From: Lachnospiraceae bacterium UBA3273
GTDB taxonomy: Bacteria; Bacillota; Clostridia; Lachnospirales; Lachnospiraceae
Direction: 5' to 3'
Length of the DNA: 62,516 nt
Assembly (NCBI GenBank): GCA_002362385.1
Contig: DEUB01000018.1
Location: 1 to 62,516 of the forward strand
The position numbers were made by a program, and so were the translations under genes. This document shows, one piece after another, positions 16,495 to 23,163 of the stretch. Numbering within the stretch: the stretch's first letter is position 1; every line of letters starts with the position of its first letter. The notes under the pieces are model-generated. The model was not told the DNA's origin and did not search any database. It saw nothing but the letters and a program-made list of their open reading frames with translations.

Positions 16495-16522
16495 AATTAT
16501 ATGCATGAAAATTAATTTGGGT
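16495..16522 (-). promoter_or_regulatory. sigma-K-like promoter of the collagen/glycosyltransferase operon
   Basis: AC (16522..16521), 17 nt, CATATAATT (16503..16495) on the minus strand matches the sigma-K pattern except for the last base of CATAnnnTA. The same place contains TATAAT, but no acceptable -35 hexamer for sigma-A lies 16-18 nt upstream. Confidence 0.4.
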
Positions 16523-16613
16523 TTTTGATGCTTCAGACGCTTCCGCTCTCACATTTTTTCCTTAATCCCGTCAGGACAACATGCCTGAAAACTATTCTAT
16601 ATAAAAGCAAAAA

Positions 16614-16649
16614 AAAGGATATACCGCATATCAGTACGGCATATCCTTT
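16614..16649 (-). terminator. intrinsic terminator of pnp
   Basis: AAAGGATATACCG (16614..16626) pairs with CGGCATATCCTTT (16637..16649) with one mismatch. On the minus strand the stem is followed by a run of T residues. It lies 20 nt after the pnp stop codon. Confidence 0.9.
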
Positions 16650-16669
16650 ATCATTACTGAATATTATTA

Positions 16670-18760
16670 TTAATCCTGCTTTACATCCTTCATGGAGAAG
16701 CTGATACGTCCCATCTTGTCCTTACCTAAGCAGACAACGGTTACCATATCGCCTAATGTAAGCACATCCTCCACATGGTTGATCCTCTCTCTCGCAATTT
16801 TGGAAATATGGACCATTCCTTCCTTACCGGGTGCGAACTCGATAAATGCGCCGAATTCCTTAATGCTGACAACCTTACCCTTGAAAATCTGACCTTCTTC
16901 AAAGTCGGTTGTAATAATCTCGATCATCTCAATGGCCTTATTCATCATAGCTGTATCTGTACCGCATACGGAAACTGCGCCGTCATCGGTTATATCGATC
17001 TTCACGCCGGTCTGGTCAATAATGGCATTGATGGTCTTGCCTCTCTGTCCCACAACATCGCCGATCTTCTCAGGATCGATCTGAATCTGGATGATCTTGG
17101 GCGCATATTTGCCGACCTCCGGTCTGGGAGCGGCAATGGCAGGCTTCATACAGTTATCCATAATAAACTCTCTCGCTTCACGGCATCTTGCAATAGCGCC
17201 TTCCACGATAGGTCTTGTAAGACCGTGGATCTTAATATCCATCTGGATCGCTGTGATACCTTCTGTTGTACCGGTTACCTTAAAGTCCATATCGCCGAAG
17301 AAATCTTCCAGTCCCTGGATGTCGGTAAGCAGTACATAATCATCATCTGTATCCCCTGTTACAAGACCGCAGGAAATACCTGCAACCATTTTCTTGATAG
17401 GCACGCCCGCAGCCATTAAGGACATACAGGATGCACAGGTGGAAGCCATGGAGGTGGAACCGTTGGACTCAAAAGTCTCGGATACGGTACGGATCGCATA
17501 AGGGAATTCCGCCTCGCTGGGAAGTACGGGAACCAATGCCTTCTCCGCTAATGCGCCATGACCGATTTCACGACGTCCCGGACCTCTGCTTACCTTTGTC
17601 TCTCCTACGGAATAGGAAGGGAAATTATAATGATGTAAATATCTCTTGGAAGTAATATTTTCATCCAATCCGTCCACTCTCTGAACCTCGGAAAGAGGCG
17701 CCAAAGTACATACGTTGCAAATCTGTGTCTGTCCACGGGTAAACATGGCGGAACCATGAACACGGGGAATAATATCCACTTCTGCAGCCAGGGGCCGGAT
17801 CTGGTTTAACTGACGGCCGTCAGGACGCTTGTGGTCTTTTAAGATCATCTTGCGGACAGTCTTTTTCTGATACTGGTAAACAGCCTCGGATAAAACAGGA
17901 AGCCACTCTTCCTTTTCCGCAAATGCTTCTTCTAATTTAGCCGTTACGTTTCTGATATTTTCTTCACGTACCTGCTTCTCGTCGGTAAATACCGCTTCTT
18001 CCATCTCTTCGGGAGAAACGATCTCCTTCATGGCATCGAACATTTCCTGGGGAATCGCGCAGCTTTCATATTCATGCTTGGGTTTTCCAACCTCTGCAAC
18101 GATCCCGTTAATAAACTGGATAATGGTCTGGTTTACTTCATGGGCCATATAGATTGCCTCGATCATTTTTGCTTCGGGAATCTCATTGGCTCCTGCCTCG
18201 ATCATGATAACCTTTTCTGCCGTAGATGCAACAGTGAGGCTTAAGTCGCCGTTATCCCATACTTCCTGGCTGGGATTCAAAATAAACTCCCCATCCTTCA
18301 TGCCCACCTGTGTCATTGCGCAGGGACCGTCAAAGGGAATATCGGAAATACAGGTTGCAATAGCTGTACCAAGCATTGCCACAAGCTCCGGTCTGCATTC
18401 CGGGTCAACGCTCATTACCATGTTGTTTAAGGTAACGTCGTTTCTGTAATCTTTGGGGAATAAAGGACGCATAGGCCTGTCAATGACACGGCTTGTCAGC
18501 ACTGCATTTTCAGACGCTTTTCCTTCACGTTTGTTAAATCCTCCGGGGATCTTGCCTACCGCATATAATTTTTCCTCATATTCTACGCTGCAGGGGAAGA
18601 AATCAATGCCTTCCCTTGGTTTCTCACTTGCTGTAGCTGTGGATAAAACCGTTGTTTCTCCATAGTGCATAAATGCACATCCGTTAGCCTGTTTGCCCAC
18701 TCTTCCGATATCCACGGATAAGGTACGGCCCGCAAGCTCCATACTGTAAGTTTTGTACAT
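16670..18760 (-). CDS. pnp: polynucleotide phosphorylase
   Basis: The 696-residue enzyme degrades RNA 3' to 5' with phosphate and can also add tails, as a homotrimer. Two RNase PH domains (about 10-210 and 310-540, with the active-site segment FPYAIRTVSETFESNGSTSM), a KH domain (GDVVGQRGKTINAI near 560) and an S1 domain (GKVVSIKEFGAFIEF near 625) are in the standard order, and the length is normal. It lies behind rpsO, as in many bacteria, with a long hairpin in the 247-nt gap that could serve PNPase autoregulation. Confidence 0.98.
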   Translation of the reverse strand: MYKTYSMELAGRTLSVDIGRVGKQANGCAFMHYGETTVLSTATASEKPREGIDFFPCSVEYEEKLYAVGKIPGGFNKREGKASENAVLTSRVIDRPMRPLFPKDYRNDVTLNNMVMSVDPECRPELVAMLGTAIATCISDIPFDGPCAMTQVGMKDGEFILNPSQEVWDNGDLSLTVASTAEKVIMIEAGANEIPEAKMIEAIYMAHEVNQTIIQFINGIVAEVGKPKHEYESCAIPQEMFDAMKEIVSPEEMEEAVFTDEKQVREENIRNVTAKLEEAFAEKEEWLPVLSEAVYQYQKKTVRKMILKDHKRPDGRQLNQIRPLAAEVDIIPRVHGSAMFTRGQTQICNVCTLAPLSEVQRVDGLDENITSKRYLHHYNFPSYSVGETKVSRGPGRREIGHGALAEKALVPVLPSEAEFPYAIRTVSETFESNGSTSMASTCASCMSLMAAGVPIKKMVAGISCGLVTGDTDDDYVLLTDIQGLEDFFGDMDFKVTGTTEGITAIQMDIKIHGLTRPIVEGAIARCREAREFIMDNCMKPAIAAPRPEVGKYAPKIIQIQIDPEKIGDVVGQRGKTINAIIDQTGVKIDITDDGAVSVCGTDTAMMNKAIEMIEIITTDFEEGQIFKGKVVSIKEFGAFIEFAPGKEGMVHISKIARERINHVEDVLTLGDMVTVVCLGKDKMGRISFSMKDVKQD

Positions 18761-18794
18761 AGCTTAACTCCTTTTCTGATTTATTTTTTTATCA

Positions 18795-18954
18795 GGCAGA
18801 AGCCGCCGAAACTACTGATGCATTTACAAACCTGACATTCTGCCGCAATCCGGAAGCTGTCAATCACAATTCAAAAATGTCAAATACATCGCATTAAAAT
18901 AATAGATCCTCCACGCTTGTCCATGCATCAGTGGTCTCGGAAATTTCTTCTGCC
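18795..18954 (-). promoter_or_regulatory. long structured pnp leader
   Basis: Four nested complementary blocks fold the gap between rpsO and pnp into one long stem: GGCAGAAG 18795..18802 with 18947..18954, CCGA 18806..18809 with TCGG 18937..18940, ACTGATGCAT 18814..18823 with 18923..18932, and TGACATT 18833..18839 with 18876..18882. In Escherichia coli a long hairpin in the pnp leader is cut by RNase III and then degraded by PNPase, which limits its own synthesis; the same logic is inferred here. No convincing promoter is visible inside, so pnp is probably read from the rpsO promoter past the preceding terminator. Confidence 0.65.
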
Positions 18955-18969
18955 TATGATTACATAAAA

Positions 18970-18990
18970 GGACGGATATGAAATCCGTCC
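18970..18990 (-). terminator. terminator/attenuator between rpsO and pnp
   Basis: GGACGGAT (18970..18977) and ATCCGTCC (18983..18990) make an 8-bp stem with a 5-nt loop, followed on the minus strand by TTTTAT. It lies 17 nt after the rpsO stop; read-through would supply pnp. Confidence 0.75.
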
Positions 18991-19007
18991 CCTTATGATT
19001 ATCATCA

Positions 19008-19274
19008 TTATTTTCTAAGTCCAAGTCTTTCAATCAGAGAACGGTATCTTTCAATATCTGTTTTCTTTAAGTATGCAAGTAAACCTCTTCTCTGACCAAC
19101 CATTTTAAGCATACCTCTCCTGGAATGATGATCCTTCGGATGCTCCTTTAAGTGGTCTGTCAACTCTTTAATCCTTGCCGTCAGCACGGCTACCTGAACT
19201 TCGGGTGAACCTGTGTCGCCTTCTGTTCTGGCATATTCTTTGATAATTGCCTGTTTCTTTTCTTTAGAAATCAT
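19008..19274 (-). CDS. rpsO: 30S ribosomal protein S15
   Basis: The 88 residues carry the S15 signatures YARTEGDTGSPEVQVAVLTA, LKEHPKDHHSRRGML and the C-terminal ERYRSLIERLGLRK. S15 binds the three-way junction of 16S rRNA helices 20-22 and nucleates the platform of the small subunit. It has a consensus promoter and a structured leader in which it may repress its own translation. AAGGAGG precedes the ATG. Confidence 0.99.
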   Translation of the reverse strand: MISKEKKQAIIKEYARTEGDTGSPEVQVAVLTARIKELTDHLKEHPKDHHSRRGMLKMVGQRRGLLAYLKKTDIERYRSLIERLGLRK

Positions 19275-19357
19275 TTCTAATCCTCCTTGTTTTCATATGG
19301 CCGGACTAAGAACCCGGTTGGAGTGTCCGGAATCCGAGTGCCGGTTAAATTTCACAC
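19275..19357 (-). promoter_or_regulatory. rpsO 5' leader, possible S15-binding structure
   Basis: The leader of about 80 nt between the promoter and rpsO contains four CCGG blocks separated by short single-stranded stretches that can pair in alternative ways, for example CCGG-GTTCTTAGT-CCGG. Ribosomal protein S15 controls its own mRNA in several bacterial groups with unrelated leader structures, so a feedback element is plausible; I cannot match it to a described class. Confidence 0.4.
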
Positions 19358-19364
19358 AAGGTAG

Positions 19365-19393
19365 ATTATACCATGGTTTTTGCCGCCTGTCAA
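19365..19393 (-). promoter_or_regulatory. consensus promoter of rpsO
   Basis: TTGACA (19393..19388), 17 bp, and extended TG-G-TATAAT (hexamer 19370..19365) on the minus strand: both hexamers are perfect. A strong constitutive promoter suits a ribosomal protein gene. Immediately upstream are two direct copies of an 18-bp sequence, CCCGCAAATAYCAAAGAT on the plus strand (19395..19412 and 19414..19431). Confidence 0.88.
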
Positions 19394-19431
19394 ACCCGCA
19401 AATATCAAAGATGCCCGCAAATACCAAAGAT

Positions 19432-20121
19432 TTATTTCGGCGTTGACGCTGCAAGTCTTGCCGCAACTGCCTGAGCATTAGCCTCCGCTACTGCCGCATT
19501 ATGAGCCGCTGCCTGCCTTGCCGCTTCTTCCGTTGCTGCCACAGCCGCCTTCTGTGCTGCTACCTTTTCTGCATTTGCCGCCTCTACCGCCGCTTTGTTC
19601 TGTGCTGCGATCGCTTCATTATTTGCTTTGGCTGCTGCCGCCTGCGCTTCCGTTGCCGCTATTGCTGCTTTCTGTGCAGCCACCTTTGATGCATCGGACC
19701 CTTCTACCGCTGCTTTATTCTGTGCCGCTATCGCTTCATTATTTGCCTTGGCTGCTGCCGCCTGCGCTTCCGTTGCCGCTATCGCTGCTTTTTGTGCCGC
19801 TACCTTTTGGGCGTCGGAACCTTCTACCGCCGCTTTATTCTGTGCCGCTATCGCTTCATTATTTGCCTTGGCTGCAGCTGCCTGCGCTTCCGTTGCCGCT
19901 ATCGCTGCTTTCTGTGCAGCCACCTTTTGAGCGTCGGAACCTTCTACCGCCGCTTTATTCTGTGCCGCGATCGCTTCATTATTTGCTTTCTGTGCTGCCT
20001 GAAGCTGCGCCTGTGCCTCCTCAACCGCACCTGCGCGTACCGTTATCGGAGCTAAAACCAATCCAAGGGACAATACCAGACCACAGACAACTCCCGCTTT
20101 TCCAACTGTTCTTTTCTTCAT
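19432..20121 (-). CDS. secreted alanine-rich protein with four 40-residue tandem repeats
   Basis: A signal peptide (KKRTVG, then a hydrophobic core, cleavage near ITVRAGA at about 30) precedes almost four exact copies of a 40-residue unit. Each unit contains NNEAIAAQNKAAVEGSD and KVAAQKAAIAATEAQ. The fourth copy is the most divergent (EAANAEK instead of EGSDAQK). The sequence should form a long continuous or coiled-coil helix. There is no LPXTG motif, wall-binding domain or membrane anchor at the C-terminus (AARLAASTPK). I do not recognise a family; TolA-like helical linkers look superficially similar. The DNA repeats (about 120 bp each) make copy-number change by slippage likely. The promoter is consensus, with a leader of about 215 nt. 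Confidence 0.75.
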   Translation of the reverse strand: MKKRTVGKAGVVCGLVLSLGLVLAPITVRAGAVEEAQAQLQAAQKANNEAIAAQNKAAVEGSDAQKVAAQKAAIAATEAQAAAAKANNEAIAAQNKAAVEGSDAQKVAAQKAAIAATEAQAAAAKANNEAIAAQNKAAVEGSDASKVAAQKAAIAATEAQAAAAKANNEAIAAQNKAAVEAANAEKVAAQKAAVAATEEAARQAAAHNAAVAEANAQAVAARLAASTPK

Positions 20122-20343
20122 TTACTTTTCCTCCTTTACATTATGTAATATGAAACACCACAAAAATGTTCCAAGTATTTTATGTTTTAGCCAAACGGAT
20201 ATCAAGCCTTCCACTATATCCTCATATTACTGTTCCGCTTTCCGTTTTGCTGCCGTTCTTCCCCTCCCCTCATTTTTCTTTTCCGTTGGCTGTTTTTTAT
20301 CATATCACGCTCTGCCTTACAGCACTACCAACTAAACCTTGCA

Positions 20344-20371
20344 ATTATATTTTTATATACTGCTCTGTCAA
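20344..20371 (-). promoter_or_regulatory. consensus promoter of the alanine-rich repeat gene
   Basis: TTGACA (20371..20366), 16 bp, TATAAT (20349..20344) on the minus strand, perfect hexamers. The start point would leave a long untranslated leader of about 215 nt before the ATG at 20121, purine-rich and without a clear terminator-like hairpin. Confidence 0.75.
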
Positions 20372-20402
20372 ATACTCAATTCCATTTTCCATTCTCCGCA
20401 TA

Positions 20403-21236
20403 CTACTCCAGATATTTCCCACACCACTGCTCAAGCCCCGGATGAAATTCCTCATCCGGTCCTTCTCCCTTAAAACTTATGACATCTCCGTTTTCCTTTA
20501 CAACACAAAATGTCCAATCATATTCCTTTCCCTCTACCTCGTGATAATCATTCCACTCCTCTGTGATCATGTCCCGAAGGGCCAAAAAACATTCCGAGAC
20601 CTCCCCATTTGAAAGCTCTCTCACACACTCCCCTGCCTCATAATCATCCGTAACCTTATCCGTAACAAAAACCTTCCCACTTTCCGATTCCAAAACCGCA
20701 GCCCTCATCTGCACCATATCGGTTCCATCCATATAACTCTCTTTCATCATCACGACATAGGCTGCATCCGAAAAATCATCCTCCTCCGAAAGCTCTGCCT
20801 CTTCCCCTACTATCAGATCCGTTATCTTCTTTCCGAAAGTTACCCCTCTCTCATACAATTCTCTTGCCATAACATCATAATTCAGCCCGCTCAGGTCCCC
20901 CTTTGCCAACTGCCTGTGACTGATAAAAGCTTCCAGATAATCCTCAGGAATTTCCCCCTCTTCCATCCCGTAATAATCCATAAACTCCCCTGTACTTACC
21001 AGTTCCCCTTCTATCTCCTCATTTTTCTCTTCCGCTCTCCCTTCCATCGTTCCGCTTCCCTCACTTCTGTCCTTTATCTCCTCTGTCAGTCCTTCCGCCT
21101 CTCCCTGCTCCCGGCTTTCCTCCATGTCCTCTCCCATACCCCGGGAATCATTCTCTGCCACCCCGTTTCCACATCCTGCCAGCCATACACACATACACAC
21201 AACGGCACATAAAATTCCCGCTCTCTTTATCCACAT
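20403..21236 (-). CDS. lipoprotein of unknown function
   Basis: About 277 residues with an N-terminal lipoprotein signal (WIKRAGILCAVVCM, lipobox WLAGC). A linker rich in Glu, Gly and Arg runs to about residue 75, followed by a globular region with no family I recognise, ending in HPGLEQWCGKYLE. I place the start at 21236, 7 nt after GGGAGG; an ATG 6 nt upstream is too close to the ribosome site. It lies downstream of the large inverted-repeat element, which separates it from the NlpC/P60 gene. Confidence 0.75.
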   Translation of the reverse strand: MWIKRAGILCAVVCMCVWLAGCGNGVAENDSRGMGEDMEESREQGEAEGLTEEIKDRSEGSGTMEGRAEEKNEEIEGELVSTGEFMDYYGMEEGEIPEDYLEAFISHRQLAKGDLSGLNYDVMARELYERGVTFGKKITDLIVGEEAELSEEDDFSDAAYVVMMKESYMDGTDMVQMRAAVLESESGKVFVTDKVTDDYEAGECVRELSNGEVSECFLALRDMITEEWNDYHEVEGKEYDWTFCVVKENGDVISFKGEGPDEEFHPGLEQWCGKYLE

Positions 21237-21385
21237 AACCATACCTCCCCAACCTCTTTTATCTCTAAATTATTCCCCATCATACCACATCTTTCCCTCC
21301 CCCACAACCAACCAAACCTTACATAATACCATAAGCACTCCCTCTCCAAAGTCTCCGCCTCTCCACACCCCAAAAGCCAATACGC

Positions 21386-21672
21386 CGTCGCAGACGTTCC
21401 CTTGATATACCCCGCATGCGGAAAAATCTTTTGTTTTCCTGCGCCCTAAGCAAAAAAACGCCATTTTTCTTACAGAATGCCCATAACCAGGGAAGCAATC
21501 CCGGATGGATTGCTTAGCCGTCTCTGCGGCAGGATGCCGCATTGACGGCGGCCCGTCCGTTACCAACCCATTTCATCCATTCTGTTAGAAAAATGCCGTT
21601 TTTATGCTCCGGGTGCAGGAAAACAAAAGACTTTTTCCGCACGCGGGATATATCAAGGGAACGTCTGCGACG
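21386..21672. repeat. large imperfect inverted repeat (94/95-bp arms, 98-bp loop)
   Basis: The arms 21386..21479 and 21578..21672 are inverted copies with about nine differences in 95 positions, running from CGTCGCAGACGTTCCCTTGA at the outer end to CAGAATG at the inner end. The loop itself contains hairpins: GCAATCC/GGATTGC (21495..21513) and GCGGC/GCCGC (21526..21540). The element fills the 445-nt gap between the NlpC/P60 gene and the lipoprotein gene; no gene is supported there. It may be a palindromic repeat element dispersed in the genome, a large RNA hairpin at the end of the NlpC transcript, or both. No flanking duplication is evident. Confidence 0.8.
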
Positions 21673-21681
21673 TCCTTTCGC

Positions 21682-23007
21682 CTAATCCTGAATCAATCTC
21701 CTTACCGTAGTAGGCGTCCTATAATAAGCACTGGTAATACGAATACCCGTCTTAGGACTGCTTGCATGGATAACCTGTCCGCCGCCGATATAAATAGCAA
21801 CATGGTTGATCCTGCCCCCTTTGGAATAGAACACCAGATCCCCGGGCCTTGCCTCGGACATACTGATCTTCGTTCCCATATTTGCCTGGGCTCTTGAAGA
21901 ATGAGGCAGATAAATACCATACTTTGCAAAAATACTCAATACAAAGCCGGAACAGTCAGCCCCGTTAGTCAGGCTTGTCCCGCCCCAGACATACGGATTT
22001 CCCCTGAACTGTTTCGCATACTCGCAAAGATCCACCCTGACATCGGAAACACCCTCTCCATAAAGGAACTCCGACATATTCAAAGCCGTTTTCAAATTTT
22101 TGCCTACCGTTACATATTCCGCACTGACATAGGCTTCCTGCCCGTCATAGAGGATCTTGACCCATCCGTCCAGTTCCTCCACAACCTCCAGCTCTTCGCC
22201 ATAGGCAACCATGCTGACGATCTCGCCTTCCAGATCGGGAACAGCCCTGACCTTTAAGCCGTCAGCCGAAACCGTAGCCAATAATTTTACAATGGTATCC
22301 GCATAATCCACGGCAGCCTGTCCGGAAAGCAGATAATCCATAGATACATAACCTTCTACGGAACCGGATATGATATGGGCCTTATTGCCTTCCACACCGA
22401 TGATCTCACAGCCGGAATCATTGCTCATCTTACCTACGATCTTACTGTTATCATCAGCGGTTTCGCGGACATTTAAATGATCCTCCACCCTGGCAATTCC
22501 CAGATGGGTATAACCGTATGATCCGCCTCCGCTTTCCTCTTCCGCATCGTCCGGATCATCATAGTCCTCCATGGAAACCGGAACTGTCTGTGAAATAAAG
22601 CCTGCACCTGCAGCCACGTTTACCGATGCCTGTCCATTCTCTCCCGCCGTCTCCGCTTCCTGTGAAGGAGTTTCTGACTGGGAACCCGTCAAAGTCCCAT
22701 CCGTCTGCCCTTCTCCTGTCTGGGATGCACCGGATTCCGTATTTTCTACAGGGGGAGCTTCCACCTGGTTTGCAGGCGCCGTAGCATTCGCAGGCGCTGC
22801 CGTATCAGCTAAAGAAGCCCCGGCCTGCGTGCCGGATGCTGAATTCGCCGTGGACGCGGAGCCAGAAGATGTAGAATTGTCTTCCAACACATTTGCCGCC
22901 CCTACCGAAAAATTGACTGCCGACGGACTTGCGGCATAAACCGTAGACTCTGTTGCAAATACCAAAACCATAACCGCCAGCAGGCGTTTTACCGTCTTAA
23001 TCTTCAT
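21682..23007 (-). CDS. secreted NlpC/P60 peptidoglycan endopeptidase with SH3 domains
   Basis: About 441 residues. A signal peptide ends near VYAAS, a Ser/Thr/Ala/Glu-rich linker of about 130 residues follows, then two bacterial SH3 domains (about 150-215 with DHLNVRETADDNS, and 225-290 with GLKVRAVPDLEGE), and the NlpC/P60 domain (about 310-440). The catalytic cysteine is in GADCSGF and the histidine in NHVAIYIGG, with the late HASS segment. Such enzymes cut the D-Glu-diamino-acid bond of stem peptides and help cell separation or growth. The start is at 23007, with AAAGGA upstream. A consensus-like promoter and WalR-type repeats lie upstream. Confidence 0.93.
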   Translation of the reverse strand: MKIKTVKRLLAVMVLVFATESTVYAASPSAVNFSVGAANVLEDNSTSSGSASTANSASGTQAGASLADTAAPANATAPANQVEAPPVENTESGASQTGEGQTDGTLTGSQSETPSQEAETAGENGQASVNVAAGAGFISQTVPVSMEDYDDPDDAEEESGGGSYGYTHLGIARVEDHLNVRETADDNSKIVGKMSNDSGCEIIGVEGNKAHIISGSVEGYVSMDYLLSGQAAVDYADTIVKLLATVSADGLKVRAVPDLEGEIVSMVAYGEELEVVEELDGWVKILYDGQEAYVSAEYVTVGKNLKTALNMSEFLYGEGVSDVRVDLCEYAKQFRGNPYVWGGTSLTNGADCSGFVLSIFAKYGIYLPHSSRAQANMGTKISMSEARPGDLVFYSKGGRINHVAIYIGGGQVIHASSPKTGIRITSAYYRTPTTVRRLIQD

Positions 23008-23091
23008 AATTCTATCCTTTTCCCGCATACAGCAGATGTAAAAAAGTCTGATTACGTCATCCTGCCCATGCTTTAAATGCCAAATACAATT

Positions 23092-23150
23092 ATTACATAT
23101 TTGTTACAAATGTTACAAATCAATTATATCATATGGATAAAATTCGTCAA
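23092..23150 (-). promoter_or_regulatory. promoter of the NlpC/P60 gene with WalR-like repeats
   Basis: TTGACG (23150..23145), 16 bp, TATAAT (23128..23123) on the minus strand. Downstream follow TGTAAC (23117..23112), TGTAAC (23108..23103) and, exactly 5 nt further, TGTAAT (23097..23092). The last two fit the WalR box TGTWAH-N5-TGTWAH, known to control wall hydrolases in Firmicutes. Their place downstream of -10 would suit repression, or they may serve a second promoter. Confidence 0.5.
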
Positions 23151-23163
23151 CTACTAGATTTTG

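Noticed and set aside
18858..18883. Two TTGACA hexamers upstream of pnp as a pnp promoter
   Set aside because: The hexamers 17 bp downstream (ACAGCT and GAATGT) are not acceptable -10 elements; both TTGACA copies lie in the loop region of the leader hairpin.
19518..20153. Long Leu/Pro-rich plus-strand frame and two other frames over the alanine-rich repeats
   Set aside because: Pure consequence of the 120-bp DNA repeats; the minus-strand frame alone has a signal peptide, ribosome site and promoter.
21270..21897. Two open frames (98 and 97 codons, opposite strands) across the large inverted repeat
   Set aside because: Both run through the palindromic arms and share the same short peptide because the arms are copies. 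One also overlaps the NlpC/P60 coding sequence. No ribosome sites.
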